Shown here piece by piece: positions 9,454 to 18,530 of a DNA stretch of 64,000 nucleotides. The notes under the pieces are model-generated. The model was not told where the DNA came from. It saw only the letters and a program-made list of their open reading frames with translations, and did not search any database. A program made the translations under genes and the position numbers. Source of the stretch: Burkholderia guangdongensis. GTDB lineage: Bacteria > Pseudomonadota > Gammaproteobacteria > Burkholderiales > Burkholderiaceae. How positions within the stretch are numbered: position 1 is the first letter of the stretch; each line of letters starts with the position of its first letter. Location: contig NZ_JACBNX010000019.1 in NCBI RefSeq assembly GCF_013403875.1, positions 56,914 to 120,913 on the forward strand. Direction: 5' to 3'.

Positions 9454-11330
9454 TGCAACCTCCCATCACTGCCGGCCACATTCGTATGCGTACTGATTGC
9501 TTCGCCGTCGAGTCGCACGATGGCCTCGATGCCGTCGTTCAGCGAGGCCGCTTCCGAGAGTGCCTGCGCAAGCACGCGCCCGAACAACCACCCGCCGCGG
9601 TCCGCATGCGCGGATTCCGCGATGTCGATGTCGATCCGCGTTGCCCGCACCAGTGCAATGGGCGTGGCCCGCCCCGTCGCGACAAATTGGGCGCCAAGCA
9701 CGACCGAGCGCAAACTGTCCACGCGTTGCCGGTCGAGCGCATCTTCGCGGCTGGCGGCGAGATACATCTGCTCGACGACGCGGGCGGTGATGTCCTGCCG
9801 TCGCGCGTTGCGCAGCGCGAGCGGATTCTGTCCAAGATACGACGCGGCATTCCAGCATTCGTCCATGGCCGGCATGCCCCGTGGCGCGCTGGCCGGCCAC
9901 AGGCATTCGACGCGCTGCACGGCGACCGGATCCAGCAGGCTCAGCTCGGCGTCGAGCAGCGCGGAGGTGCGCCAATCCCGGTCGGCAACCAGCGCCTTGC
10001 CGGTAATGGAAGCGATATCGTCCAGTTCAACCAGGCCGGCCGGCGCAGATACGCTAATCAGATCGTGGCTGGACAATGGATCGCGGGGATCGCGGGGATC
10101 GCCGTGGTCGCGCCGGGAGCCGTCGGCGAGCGGCGCGCTGTCCCGGCGCAGTCCGTATCGAATCGCGTTGTCGTCCGCGTCGTACCCGGCCGTCTCGAGC
10201 ACCGCACGCGCCGGGTGCGCGTTGCCGTTGCGCTCGCACACGTGTACTTCGGTCACCCCCCACAGGTGGTAGGCAGCCGGCGCGATCCGGTCGACCGGGA
10301 TCCACTGCTCGGTGAGATTCGGATCATAAGGAACCGGATCGAAGCGCTTCGGATACAGATTGATTGCGGGTGTCGCGAACAATCGGAACTGATTGGCGGA
10401 AACCTCTCCGACGAGCCCCTTCGGGAGCTGCTGTATTCCGACGACGAGTTCGAACGAGCGCGCCGACGGGGCGGCCCTGGCGATCGACTCCAGAACGTCG
10501 ACATGGACACCCAGCAATCGCGCGGGTTGGGCGAAGTACTCGCGAAGCACGCGCAGGCCGGGCAAGCCGCCGACGTCCGACGGCAACAACGCTTCGTCAT
10601 CGGCGATGCCGGACAACCGGACATCCGCCGCCGACAGCGGCAGTACCTCATCGCCGAAATCGGTCGACACGACGGCGCACCACGTACTGCCGGAAGCAAG
10701 CAGCGCCTGATGCAACGCATAGGCGCGCGGCAGGTCGCCCGCGAGGCTCAGATGCAGGGGCGCCAGGCGAACGTCGTTCCGACGCAACTCACCTGCGGTC
10801 GCCAGTCCTTCGAGCTCAAAGGCGAATCGCACGACCGCCTGCGACGACGCAAGCCGCTGCGCGAGCGGTGACGGCAGGCCGTTCAGGCTCCGGCCGCACT
10901 CGACCTTCTCGAGCCGCAACGGCAGCAACGTAACGTCTCGCGCGGTGGCAAACATCACCGGCAACTTGCGTCCCGGCAATCGGGCCGCGATGAGCGAGCC
11001 GCGCGGCAGCGTCTTGTGCTGAAACGCCTCCGGCGAGGCCAGATCCGTGTGAAACGCAAAAGTCGACATGGCGGGCGTCGTCGCCATGAAGAGCGGGCAG
11101 ACACGTCCGAGCGCTTGCCGTGCGAATTCCGCACATTCGCGATCGAGACGCGCCTGCACGCGTGCCGACAGATAGGCGACGCCTTCGAGCAAGCGCTCGA
11201 CGAACGGATCGGTCACGGCATCCGGATGCAGGCCGAGCGCCGCGGCGACCTGCGGGTGCTCGCGTGAAAATCGGGCACCCGCATCGCGCAACTGCCGTAG
11301 TTCGTCGTTGTAGTGATCCAGAAAGCTCAT
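9450..11330 (-). CDS. tssF: T6SS baseplate subunit TssF
   Basis: The 626-residue protein begins MSFLDHYNDELRQLRDAGARF, close to the classic TssF (ImpG/VasA) start, and has the family HPDAVTDPFVERLLEGVAYL block near residue 35. TssF is the large wedge protein that contacts VgrG and TssG in the baseplate. An upstream in-frame extension is open but would run through tssE, so the ATG at 11330, seventeen bases after the tssE stop, is chosen. Its length fits the usual 590-630 residues. It overlaps tssG by four bases. Confidence 0.93.
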   Translation of the reverse strand: MSFLDHYNDELRQLRDAGARFSREHPQVAAALGLHPDAVTDPFVERLLEGVAYLSARVQARLDRECAEFARQALGRVCPLFMATTPAMSTFAFHTDLASPEAFQHKTLPRGSLIAARLPGRKLPVMFATARDVTLLPLRLEKVECGRSLNGLPSPLAQRLASSQAVVRFAFELEGLATAGELRRNDVRLAPLHLSLAGDLPRAYALHQALLASGSTWCAVVSTDFGDEVLPLSAADVRLSGIADDEALLPSDVGGLPGLRVLREYFAQPARLLGVHVDVLESIARAAPSARSFELVVGIQQLPKGLVGEVSANQFRLFATPAINLYPKRFDPVPYDPNLTEQWIPVDRIAPAAYHLWGVTEVHVCERNGNAHPARAVLETAGYDADDNAIRYGLRRDSAPLADGSRRDHGDPRDPRDPLSSHDLISVSAPAGLVELDDIASITGKALVADRDWRTSALLDAELSLLDPVAVQRVECLWPASAPRGMPAMDECWNAASYLGQNPLALRNARRQDITARVVEQMYLAASREDALDRQRVDSLRSVVLGAQFVATGRATPIALVRATRIDIDIAESAHADRGGWLFGRVLAQALSEAASLNDGIEAIVRLDGEAISTHTNVAGSDGRLQ

Positions 11331-11347
11331 GTTCGTACGCGCCCCCG

Positions 11348-11773
11348 TCAGCCGTCGGCCGGGCTGAAAAAGCCGTTCAGGTAATCGAATGCGAGACTTA
11401 CCCTGAGTTCGGCCCCGCCGTCGCGGACCGTCGTCCGGATGTCGAAATACAGCATCTGCCGCATGGGTCGGTCTCCGAGCCGGGGCTGCACGACGGTGCG
11501 ACTGCCATCCACCCGCGGCTCGAATCGGCGAATGACCTCGCAGATATGGGCCGCCGTCCGCATCGGATCGACCCGGAACGCGCCGCTGACCTGCAATGGC
11601 GGCGAGCCGTAGTTCAATACCGAATAAGCGGCTGGACTGTCTGCGGGCGCGTCGATACGTGCGCCGCGCAACGCGCAGTTCATCAGGTCCGCCACATGGC
11701 GGCAGACGACCTCGCCAAACGAATCGTTCCGACATCCTGTCGACAGCTTGCTGTAGAGCGGATGCGAGTTCAT
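11348..11773 (-). CDS. tssE: T6SS baseplate gp25-like protein TssE
   Basis: The 141-residue protein has the gp25/TssE layout. A central SVLNYGSPPL stretch corresponds to the family's conserved LNYG block. The C-terminal part contains FDIRTTV and ELRVSLAFDYLNGFF. TssE caps the sheath at the baseplate and starts sheath polymerisation. The ATG at 11773 is chosen because GAGGAGATGG precedes it; a longer frame upstream has no such site. It lies 77 bases after hcp and 17 before tssF. Confidence 0.9.
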   Translation of the reverse strand: MNSHPLYSKLSTGCRNDSFGEVVCRHVADLMNCALRGARIDAPADSPAAYSVLNYGSPPLQVSGAFRVDPMRTAAHICEVIRRFEPRVDGSRTVVQPRLGDRPMRQMLYFDIRTTVRDGGAELRVSLAFDYLNGFFSPADG

Positions 11774-11850
11774 ACGCCATCTCCTCGCGCGTGATGCAAG
11801 GCCGCAACGCGAACCATGGGCGGCCAGAAGAAGGCCGCCCCCCATGCCTG

Positions 11851-12378
11851 TTAAATCGGCGCGTTCATCTTGAGGTCGTAGCCGGCCTTGATCACCGCCC
11901 CCATCGTGCCGTCATTGCGCTGCTCGCGATACTCGAACTCGATCTGCGCGAAGTTGATCTTGATCTCGTCGGTCGGCAGCACGTTGTCGACCTCGCCGCT
12001 GCCATTCCCCAACTGCGAGAACGGCATGTTGCCGAGCGTTCGGAACGACGACACGAGACCGCTTGCAAACGTGATCGTCAGGAATTCCTGCTGGCCTTTC
12101 CCGGACTTTCGGCAAATCAGCTTCGCGTTGGCGATGTGATCGCCCGTCGCGCACATCAGGAACAGCTTGGGAGACGCCTTGTTGGACACCATGCGAAACT
12201 CGAAGTCCTTCATCTCGACCTTGCCTGCGCCACCCCCACTGCCGAACCCCCAGCGGCCGGAGTTCTCTTCCGCCCACTGCCAGCTCTGAATCTGAATCAA
12301 GCCCGGATATTGCTGATCGGTCGACTCGCCTTCAACACCATCGATCTGGAGAAAATAATCAACCAATGCATTCGACAT
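11851..12378 (-). CDS. hcp: T6SS inner tube protein Hcp (TssD)
   Basis: The 175-residue protein has the Hcp beginning with a MSNALVDYFLQIDGVEGES stretch, the central SWQWAEEN block and the KDFEF strand. Hcp hexamers stack into the inner tube and are exported, and can carry small effectors. The ATG at 12378 has GGAGTG upstream. A longer frame to 12423 lacks a good ribosome site and adds non-family residues. A gap of 110 bases after tssC may leave room for separate control or mRNA processing, as Hcp is needed in large amounts. Confidence 0.94.
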   Translation of the reverse strand: MSNALVDYFLQIDGVEGESTDQQYPGLIQIQSWQWAEENSGRWGFGSGGGAGKVEMKDFEFRMVSNKASPKLFLMCATGDHIANAKLICRKSGKGQQEFLTITFASGLVSSFRTLGNMPFSQLGNGSGEVDNVLPTDEIKINFAQIEFEYREQRNDGTMGAVIKAGYDLKMNAPI

Positions 12379-12488
12379 TATCTGCACTCCTACTCTTATA
12401 GAGACTGGCCGTGACGGCCGCACTCGAGGTACGGCACCTTTCTATTTCAGCGCCCTCCGATCGGAACGAAAACGGCGATCATTGCCGG

Positions 12489-14000
12489 TTAGCTGCCCGA
12501 CTCCTGCTTGATGGATGGAAGCTTCGAAACCAGCCTGAGAGACACGGTCAACCCCTCCAGCTGAAAATGGGGGCGCAGAAAGAACTGCGCGCGGTAGTAC
12601 CCCGGATCCTCCGGGATGGCATCGACGACAACCTCGGCGGCGGACAGCGGGCGCTGCGCCTTGGTGATTTCGCTGGAAATCGACGGGTCGCCATCCACGT
12701 AATTCATCAGCCAGTCGTTCAACCAGCGTTGCGTGTCCTCGCGGGACTTGAACGAACCGATCTTGTCGCGGACGATGCACTTCAGATAGTGAGCGAACCG
12801 GCACGTCGCGAAAATGTACGGCAGCCGGGACGAAAGGTTCGCGTTCGCTGTCGCGTCGTCGTCCTCGTACACGGCCGGACGGTGTACCGTCCTGGCGCCG
12901 ATGAACGCCGCCGTATCCGAATTTTTCCGATAGACGAGCGGCATGAGGCCCGACTCGGACAATTCGTGTTCCCGCCGGTCCGAAATCGCAATTTCCGTCG
13001 GGCAATGCAGTTCGATCTCGTTGCCCAGTGACGGCAGCACGAATTTCGACAACACCTCGACCGCCCCGCCCGACTCGATCCCGCGAATTTTCGTGCACCA
13101 GCCATAGGTTTTGAATGCGCGCGTGATGTTCGCTCCCATCGCATACGCGGAATTTGCCCAGCAAAAATCTTCCGCGCGATTCGGATCGACCTTCTCGTCG
13201 AATCCGAATTCCTCGACCGCCTGCGTTTTCGGACCGTACGGAACGCGCGCGAGGAAGCGCGGCAACGTCAGCGCCAGGTAACGGGAATCGTTGCTCTCGC
13301 GCAGCCGCCGCCAGAACGCATACTCGGTCGACGTGAATATCTTGGCAACGTCGCGCGGGTTGGACAGCTCGCTCCAATTGTCCATCTGCAGCAATCCCGG
13401 CGCGGCCGCGGAGATGAACGGCGCGTGCGCGGCCGCGGCAATCTTCGACATCTCGGTCAGGATCGACACGTCCTGCATGCCGTGATCGAACTGGTAGTCG
13501 CCAATCAGGCAACCGAACGGTTCGCCGCCGAATTGGCCATACTCCTGCTCATAAATCATCTTGAAGATCGGACTTTGATCCCAGACCACGCCCCTGAAAC
13601 GCCGGAGCGTCTTGCCAAGCTCGCCCTTCGAAATATTCAGGTAGCGAATCTTCAGGTTCTCGCCCGTGTCCGTGTTCGACACCAGATAATGCAGGCCGCG
13701 CCACGCCCCTTCGAGCGCCTGGAAACGCTTGTTGTGCAATACCTCGGTGAGCTGACCGGAAATCTTCCTGTCGAGCTCCGCGATCAACTGCTCGATCGTC
13801 TGCGCGACATCCTCGCGCACGACGATCTGGCTTCTGCGCGCGTAGGTCAGCAACGTTTCGACCGCGCTCTGCACGGCTTCGGCAGCCTCGTTCGTCCGCG
13901 GACGAAACGATCGGCGCAGAATATCCTTCAAGTCGTCGTCGACCCGCTCCTCGAGCACAACGCCGGCCGGCGCGAATTCGGACTGGTTCAGCGTGCTCAT
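12489..14000 (-). CDS. tssC: T6SS contractile sheath large subunit TssC (VipB)
   Basis: The 503-residue protein matches TssC. It has the conserved ALEGAWRGLHYLV segment at about residue 85, the PFGCLIGDYQFDH block near 165, and a C-terminal PGYYRAQFFLRPHFQLEGL stretch. With TssB it forms the T4-like sheath whose contraction drives the Hcp/VgrG needle. The start at 14000 overlaps the tssB stop by four bases (ATGA), which is the usual coupling for these two equal-stoichiometry subunits. No truncation is apparent. Confidence 0.96.
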   Translation of the reverse strand: MSTLNQSEFAPAGVVLEERVDDDLKDILRRSFRPRTNEAAEAVQSAVETLLTYARRSQIVVREDVAQTIEQLIAELDRKISGQLTEVLHNKRFQALEGAWRGLHYLVSNTDTGENLKIRYLNISKGELGKTLRRFRGVVWDQSPIFKMIYEQEYGQFGGEPFGCLIGDYQFDHGMQDVSILTEMSKIAAAAHAPFISAAAPGLLQMDNWSELSNPRDVAKIFTSTEYAFWRRLRESNDSRYLALTLPRFLARVPYGPKTQAVEEFGFDEKVDPNRAEDFCWANSAYAMGANITRAFKTYGWCTKIRGIESGGAVEVLSKFVLPSLGNEIELHCPTEIAISDRREHELSESGLMPLVYRKNSDTAAFIGARTVHRPAVYEDDDATANANLSSRLPYIFATCRFAHYLKCIVRDKIGSFKSREDTQRWLNDWLMNYVDGDPSISSEITKAQRPLSAAEVVVDAIPEDPGYYRAQFFLRPHFQLEGLTVSLRLVSKLPSIKQESGS

Positions 14001-14506
14001 TTGATCTCCTGATTGGAAGTCGGGTGGTCGTCGGCCGACCACTTCGGATTCTTCAGCAGCTCGTGAATCAGATCCTCCGCCGCCACTTTCCCGTCCATGT
14101 AGGTCAGCAGCTCCTTGAGACGATTTCGCGCATCGAGCAGCGCCGAGAGTTCGGGAATCCGCCTGACGACTTCCGCCGGCTCAAACGAATCCATGGATTC
14201 GAACGTCAGATCGATCGGGATCAGCGTGCCATCGTCGGTGAGGACGTTTTTCACGTGGTAACTGAGAGCCGGCGCGATCTGCGCCATGCGCTCGTCGAAA
14301 TTCTCCACGTCGATCCCCACGAAACGACGATCTTCAACCGCGCCGAGCGACTCGACGTTGTCGCCGGACAAGTCCGCCATCACGCCGGCGACGAACGGCA
14401 GTTCGACTTTTTTCTGCGAACCGTAGATCTCGACGTCGTATTCAATCTGCACACGCGGCGCACGACTTTCTCCGATGAATTTCTGCCCATCCTTTTGACG
14501 TACCAC
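13997..14506 (-). CDS. tssB: T6SS contractile sheath small subunit TssB (VipA)
   Basis: The 169-residue protein carries typical TssB motifs: ESRAPRVQIEYDVE near the start, ELPFVAGVMADLSG, and LLTYMDGKVAAEDLI near the C-terminus. It pairs with TssC in the sheath and exposes the helix recognised in ClpV-driven disassembly. The GTG at 14506 is chosen because a GGAGGGA site lies seven bases upstream. An ATG at 14530 would place that site inside the gene. It follows tssA by 29 bases and is coupled to tssC. Confidence 0.94.
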   Translation of the reverse strand: MVRQKDGQKFIGESRAPRVQIEYDVEIYGSQKKVELPFVAGVMADLSGDNVESLGAVEDRRFVGIDVENFDERMAQIAPALSYHVKNVLTDDGTLIPIDLTFESMDSFEPAEVVRRIPELSALLDARNRLKELLTYMDGKVAAEDLIHELLKNPKWSADDHPTSNQEIK

Positions 14507-14535
14507 GACGTTCCCTCCTCGACAGGACAATTGAT

Positions 14536-15471
14536 TTATCTGGCCACGGCTCCCGGTCGGCTCAGTTGCGCCGCCAGCGCGGCGCCATCGGCGTAGAGTT
14601 CAGCCATCATCTCTTCGAACCCCGCGCCCAGCATTCGCCGGATTCGCGACAGAAAGATCGGCGCCGGATGACTCGGCTCATGAATGCGAAAGTACTCGGC
14701 GATGCATTCCAGCGCGGCGTCCACGTCCTCTCGCGTCGTCAGCTCGGAACGGGCGCGCAATGGCTTTGCCTGCTCAGTCGCCGCGATCGCCCGCTCCGTC
14801 TCGCGTGCCGCCAGGCGATCGGCCGGCCGATCGGTCGGATTCAGGTGAGCGAGCGCCGCATCGAGTAGACCGAGTACACGCGACAGATCGAATGGCCTTT
14901 CCACGGCAGTCGTCAATTCCGCAATTCTCAAAACCGACTCCCTGATTTCCGGCAAAACGATATTTGCTGTCGCGTTGAATTCACTTTCGCCCGGAATTTT
15001 TTCCGCGACCTCGCCTCGAGCCAGTTCATCAAGCGTAATACCGCGCTCTTCGAAACGAGCCTGCCTGCACTGATGCAAAAAAGATGCGCTCGATATCCAG
15101 CCAAGATGGAGCACATGCATTTCGCGCGGGGATTCACCCGGCAGTGCGCGCGGCTGAATCTCGTCGATGGGCAAGCTCATGATGCCGGCCAGGCATCCGA
15201 TGCCGTCCGCCAGGCCCGCGACGCCTCGCCTGGCGATACAGGCCCGGAGATACCAGATCGCGACGCGAATGTCGTTGGCCTTCCTCAGCAGCTCGACACA
15301 CGCTTTTTCGACATTCCCCCATTGAAACGCCGGCTCGCCTTTTCGCAACGGCACATCTCCGAGCGAGTCGTGTTCGCAAATCAACGAATCCAGTCGAATG
15401 AATTCTTCATCGAAATCCAGCGCATTGAACTCCGCAAGATTTTCCTTTTCATTCAAATCGAGCTCGGCCAC
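14536..15471 (-). CDS. tssA: TssA-like T6SS protein (ImpA N-terminal domain)
   Basis: The first gene of the operon encodes 311 residues. The N-terminal ImpA domain is visible as PLRKGEPAFQWGNVEKACVE followed by DIRVAIWYLRACIARRG at residues 42-85. The C-terminal part (EYFRIHEPSHPAPIFLSRI) matches the conserved segment of TssA/VasJ proteins. TssA primes and coordinates tube and sheath assembly. The GTG at 15471 has AGGGGAG upstream. The protein is short beside the 350-500 residues of many TssA forms, but both ends look intact. Base composition of the 5' end is noticeably lower in GC than the rest of the operon. Confidence 0.85.
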   Translation of the reverse strand: MAELDLNEKENLAEFNALDFDEEFIRLDSLICEHDSLGDVPLRKGEPAFQWGNVEKACVELLRKANDIRVAIWYLRACIARRGVAGLADGIGCLAGIMSLPIDEIQPRALPGESPREMHVLHLGWISSASFLHQCRQARFEERGITLDELARGEVAEKIPGESEFNATANIVLPEIRESVLRIAELTTAVERPFDLSRVLGLLDAALAHLNPTDRPADRLAARETERAIAATEQAKPLRARSELTTREDVDAALECIAEYFRIHEPSHPAPIFLSRIRRMLGAGFEEMMAELYADGAALAAQLSRPGAVAR

Positions 15472-15833
15472 CTGGCACTCCCCTTAGCTGCAACGCATTT
15501 ACGTCTGCTTGCGTCTAAAAAATACAAAGGTGAAATTGATTGTGGTCGCCAGTCTGGTTTTATGCAATTCGGTAAAACTAATTAAGTTGATTTTTCTCAA
15601 CATTTATTTTTTCGCATGAAAAACGCGGAATTCGATTGGAAAAGTTATTCAAATTGTTAAATTCTGACTCGGGGAAACAAAAACGGCGCGCCATAGACGC
15701 AGTAGACCCCGCGCCGGAACATCGAAACGGCCTACGTCCGGATGAACCGGGGGGCCGCTAGGGGGCCGACCCAATCGGCCATTGCGCGCATGGAAGTGCT
15801 AGGATGGAATGACACCGACACCGGAGGCAGCGC
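15472..15833. promoter_or_regulatory. AT-rich divergent region upstream of the T6SS operon
   Basis: No gene is seen in these 362 bases. The half next to tssA (about 15480-15670) is strikingly AT-rich for this genome, with runs of T and A. It contains an inverted repeat TTGA-N6-TCAA at 15587-15600. Such islands in GC-rich genomes often bind H-NS/MvaT-type silencers, so silencing of the T6SS is a reasonable inference. No convincing -35/-10 or sigma-54 element could be fixed. The half next to 15834 returns to normal GC. Confidence 0.5.
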
Positions 15834-16031
15834 ATGTCGCCGATCCTTACTCCCGAAGCCATCGAAGCGCTGAAGTGGATCGATCAGTTCGGCGAGAGCC
15901 GGCCGTTTCCGCCGGCGTTCGCGAATGTCGTCTACGCGTTGCTCAGCGACGGGCTCGTCTACCAGAGCGCGGAAGGCCGGGCCGAGCTCACCGACGACGG
16001 CAAAGCCTTCTTGTCCGACGAATACGACTGA
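15834..16031 (+). CDS. small hypothetical protein (65 aa)
   Basis: A 65-residue acidic protein starts at the ATG at 15834, which has a well-placed CGGAGG site. It has a winged-helix look: helix IEALKWIDQF, helix FANVVYALLSDGLV, then a small turn ELTDDGKAFLSDE. This resembles the DNA-binding core of small MarR/PadR-like fragments, but no known family is recognised. It faces away from the T6SS operon and is followed after 73 bases by another small gene of the same strand. Confidence 0.6.
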   Translation: MSPILTPEAIEALKWIDQFGESRPFPPAFANVVYALLSDGLVYQSAEGRAELTDDGKAFLSDEYD

Positions 16032-16104
16032 CCGTGGCGCGCCCGCGCCCGACACCCGGCGCGATTGGCCGTGCGCGGTACGCGGTTCGTCAACGGAGTG
16101 CGCG

Positions 16105-16350
16105 ATGGAACCGAAAGGCAGCGATCTCGGCGATTACAGCGAGCCGTACCGCGGCTTCGAAATCGAGGTGAAGACCGAGCAGGTCTGGGACGGCGAGCGC
16201 GTGCACTACCGCGTGCTGCAGGGCGACGCGGTGCGGATCGACTGGCGGCTCGTGAAGGTCGACGGCCTGCTGCTGACCGAGCACCGGATCATCGAGTGGG
16301 TGCTCGACGAGGGGCGGCGCGCGGTGGATACGGAGCTGGCGGGCGGGTAG
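16105..16350 (+). CDS. small hypothetical protein (81 aa)
   Basis: The 81-residue protein starts at the ATG at 16105 behind CGGAG. It is rich in alternating beta-type residues (RGFEIEVKTEQVWDG, HYRVLQGDAVRIDW) and ends in a helical IIEWVLDEGRRAVDTEL. No catalytic motif, membrane segment or known domain is recognised. It sits between another small gene and dusA in the same orientation and may share a transcript with them. Confidence 0.6.
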   Translation: MEPKGSDLGDYSEPYRGFEIEVKTEQVWDGERVHYRVLQGDAVRIDWRLVKVDGLLLTEHRIIEWVLDEGRRAVDTELAGG

Positions 16351-16420
16351 CGTTGGGCGAGACATTCGCCCGTTACGGTAGAATGGCGGGTTGTTTCCGC
16401 GTCGCATCCTGTCGAATTCC

Positions 16421-17440
16421 ATGCCCGTTTCGTCCCGCCCCAGCCCCCGCCGCGTCAGCGTGGCCCCGATGATGGACTGGACCGACCGCCATTGCCGGTC
16501 GTTCCATCGCATGCTGTCGCACCACACGTTCCTGTACACGGAAATGGTCACGACGGGCGCGCTGTTGTTCGGCGACGTCGAGCGGCATCTCGCGTTCACG
16601 CCGGACGAAGCGCCGGTCGCGCTGCAGCTCGGCGGCAGCGAGCCCGACGATCTCGCGCGCGCCGCGAAGCTCGGCGAGCGCTGGGGCTACGACGAGATCA
16701 ACCTGAACTGCGGCTGCCCGTCGGAGCGCGTGCAGCGCGGCGCGTTCGGCGCATGCCTGATGAACGAGCCGCGGCTCGTCGCCGATTGCGTGAAGGCGAT
16801 GCGCGACGCGGTGTCGGTGCCGGTGACGGTCAAGCACCGGATCGGCGTCGACGCGGTCGAGGACTATGCATTCGTGCGCGACTTCGTCGGCACGGTCGCG
16901 CAGGCGGGCTGCGAAGTCTTCGTCGTGCATGCGCGCAACGCGATCCTGAAGGGGCTGTCGCCGAAGGAGAATCGCGAGATCCCGCCGCTCAAGTACGACT
17001 ATGCGTATCGGCTGAAGCGCGATTTTCCGTCGCTGGAGATCGTGATCAACGGCGGCATCACGACGCTCGACGAAGTCGAGCAGCACCTTGCGCACGTCGA
17101 TGGCGTGATGCTCGGCCGCGAGGCGTATCACAACCCGTATCTGCTCGCGGGCGTCGACGCGCGCTTCTACGGCGCGAGCGAGCCGGCGCCGACGCGCGAG
17201 GACGCGGAAGCCGCGCTGATCGCGTATTGCGCGGCGGAGCTCAAGCGCGGCACGTATCTCGGCGCGATCGTCCGTCATGCGCTCGGGCTCTATCGCGGCG
17301 TGCCGGGCGCGCGCGGCTGGCGACGCATCCTGTCGGACAGCAAGCAGCTCGCGCGCGGCGATCTCGCGATCTTCGACGAGGCGCGTGCGCATCTGTCCGG
17401 TCGCGACGAGATTTCCGAAAAAAAAGCTTTGCAAGATTAA
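16421..17440 (+). CDS. dusA: tRNA-dihydrouridine(20/20a) synthase DusA
   Basis: The 339-residue flavoenzyme reduces uridines 20/20a of tRNA D-loops with FMN and NADPH. It has the Dus start RVSVAPMMDWTDRHCRSFHR, the catalytic-cysteine block INLNCGCPSERV near residue 95, and the FMN/phosphate-binding INGGI and GVMLGREAYHNPYLL motifs in a TIM barrel. The ATG at 16421 is preferred over a TTG at 16391 because family alignment begins just after it. The gene ends on top of the -35/-10 promoter of the next gene, tRNA-His, a fitting neighbour for a tRNA-modifying enzyme. Confidence 0.93.
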   Translation: MPVSSRPSPRRVSVAPMMDWTDRHCRSFHRMLSHHTFLYTEMVTTGALLFGDVERHLAFTPDEAPVALQLGGSEPDDLARAAKLGERWGYDEINLNCGCPSERVQRGAFGACLMNEPRLVADCVKAMRDAVSVPVTVKHRIGVDAVEDYAFVRDFVGTVAQAGCEVFVVHARNAILKGLSPKENREIPPLKYDYAYRLKRDFPSLEIVINGGITTLDEVEQHLAHVDGVMLGREAYHNPYLLAGVDARFYGASEPAPTREDAEAALIAYCAAELKRGTYLGAIVRHALGLYRGVPGARGWRRILSDSKQLARGDLAIFDEARAHLSGRDEISEKKALQD

Positions 17441-17456
17441 ACAGGCTTTGTATAAT
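17429..17456 (+). promoter_or_regulatory. sigma-70 promoter of tRNA-His
   Basis: TTGCAA at 17429-17434 and TATAAT at 17451-17456 are separated by 16 bases. They lie 53 bases before the tRNA and overlap the last codons of dusA. Confidence 0.75.
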
Positions 17457-17508
17457 CTCGCTTCTTCGTTGCTGAGCAGCGCTCTGAAGCGAAGAGATGA
17501 AGTTAGTG

Positions 17509-17584
17509 GTGGCTGTAGCTCAGTTGGTAGAGTCCAGGATTGTGATTCCTGTCGTCGTGGGTTCGAGTCCCATCAGCCACCCCA
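17509..17584 (+). tRNA. tRNA-His (anticodon GTG)
   Basis: A full cloverleaf is readable. The acceptor GTGGCTG pairs with CAGCCAC, and a D-arm TAGCTCAGTTGGTAGAG follows. The anticodon loop is TTGTGAT on a five-pair CAGGA/TCCTG stem, and the T-arm contains GGGTTCGAGTCCC. Position 73 is C, the encoded CCA ends at 17584, and the base before the acceptor is G, which fits the G-1 identity element of tRNA-His. Confidence 0.97.
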
Positions 17585-17654
17585 AAGAATTCAAGCACTT
17601 AGTGCCGCATACTGAATGGATGCACAGTGCAAAAATTCCCAAATTGGGAATTTG

Positions 17655-17685
17655 AAAAAAGCCCGCCTCTGAGCGGGCTTTTTTT
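17655..17685 (+). terminator. rho-independent terminator after tRNA-His
   Basis: An eight-pair stem AAGCCCGC/GCGGGCTT around loop CTCTGA is followed by seven Ts. Just upstream, 17633-17653 is a second AT-rich inverted repeat (AAATTCCCAA/TTGGGAATTT). Confidence 0.85.
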
Positions 17686-17706
17686 GCACTTGTTCGGAGA
17701 CCAATC

Positions 17707-18240
17707 GTGACCCTCAGTGACCTTGGATCCCCTACTTGGTGGGCGACAGCGGTTGTCGGCGCGGTCGCGCTGAAGATTGTTTCCGACTACGTTCGAAAGG
17801 GGCTCGACAAGCTTGCGGCAATGGGCTTTTCCGCGTGGTCGTCGCGAACAGCGGCGTCGAGAGCCCGGTTTGCTTCCAGGGTTCGCGCACTCCGCAAAAA
17901 TCACACGCTTCGCGAGTGGTGGTTCCAACAGGAAATGCGACATAGAAGCACTTCCCTCATGTACCTGGTCTATGGGGGCATAGGCATCGTGATGATCGGA
18001 ATCCTTGGTATGGTGAAGAAACTTGCCGAGCTTACGATTGCACCAAAACTGATTTCTACCGGGCCCATCGATGTCCGGTACGCCATCATCGCGCTCGCCG
18101 CGTGGGCGTCAATTTGTGTTCTCGTTTCCGTTTGGACGTCTTTGAAAGCAATGTCCATTCAGCAAGAACTCGCCGCCGCGCTCTTCGATGCGGAAGATTC
18201 GGCGGAGGCAGATTCGGAACAGCCCGCAGCTACGTCATGA
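17707..18240 (+). CDS. hypothetical membrane protein (island remnant)
   Basis: The 177-residue protein starts at GTG 17707 behind CGGAGA. It has an N-terminal hydrophobic stretch (WWATAVVGAVALKIVSDYV), a basic linker (residues 35-75), and two clear membrane helices: LMYLVYGGIGIVMIGILGMV and YAIIALAAWASICVLVSVW. The C-terminal tail is acidic. The layout resembles small phage or defence-associated membrane proteins, but no family is recognised. It is the first gene after tRNA-His and has lower GC than its surroundings, so it probably came with the element whose integrase remains at 19196-19755. Confidence 0.65.
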   Translation: MTLSDLGSPTWWATAVVGAVALKIVSDYVRKGLDKLAAMGFSAWSSRTAASRARFASRVRALRKNHTLREWWFQQEMRHRSTSLMYLVYGGIGIVMIGILGMVKKLAELTIAPKLISTGPIDVRYAIIALAAWASICVLVSVWTSLKAMSIQQELAAALFDAEDSAEADSEQPAATS

Positions 18241-18530
18241 TTCCGCCGTGCGCCGCCACTATTCACTGGGGATGGACTTTGGTCATACCTCCGAGGCCAT
18301 CTCTCGCGCTACCGGGCGCCCGCTGATCGACATAATCGACTCCGAGGATGAAGCGCGGATTCGCGAACTGATCGCCGCACAGACCTGGCCGCAGGGATGC
18401 GGAGGGCGACGGGCCTACCGGCAATGGTGTGCTCGACGTGGTCTATGCCAATGGAGCCGTCCAGCCACGCCTTTTTAGGGAGGCCGACTCGCATGAGCTG
18501 AATTACCCCCTCCCCGATGGCACCGTCAAG
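18241..18530. other. no confident gene
   Basis: Short frames are present on the plus strand. One encodes IDIIDSEDEARIRELIAAQ and another VLDVVYANGAVQPRLF, in different frames. They may be pieces of one decayed gene joined by a frameshift near 18400, but the evidence is weak. Confidence 0.35.
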
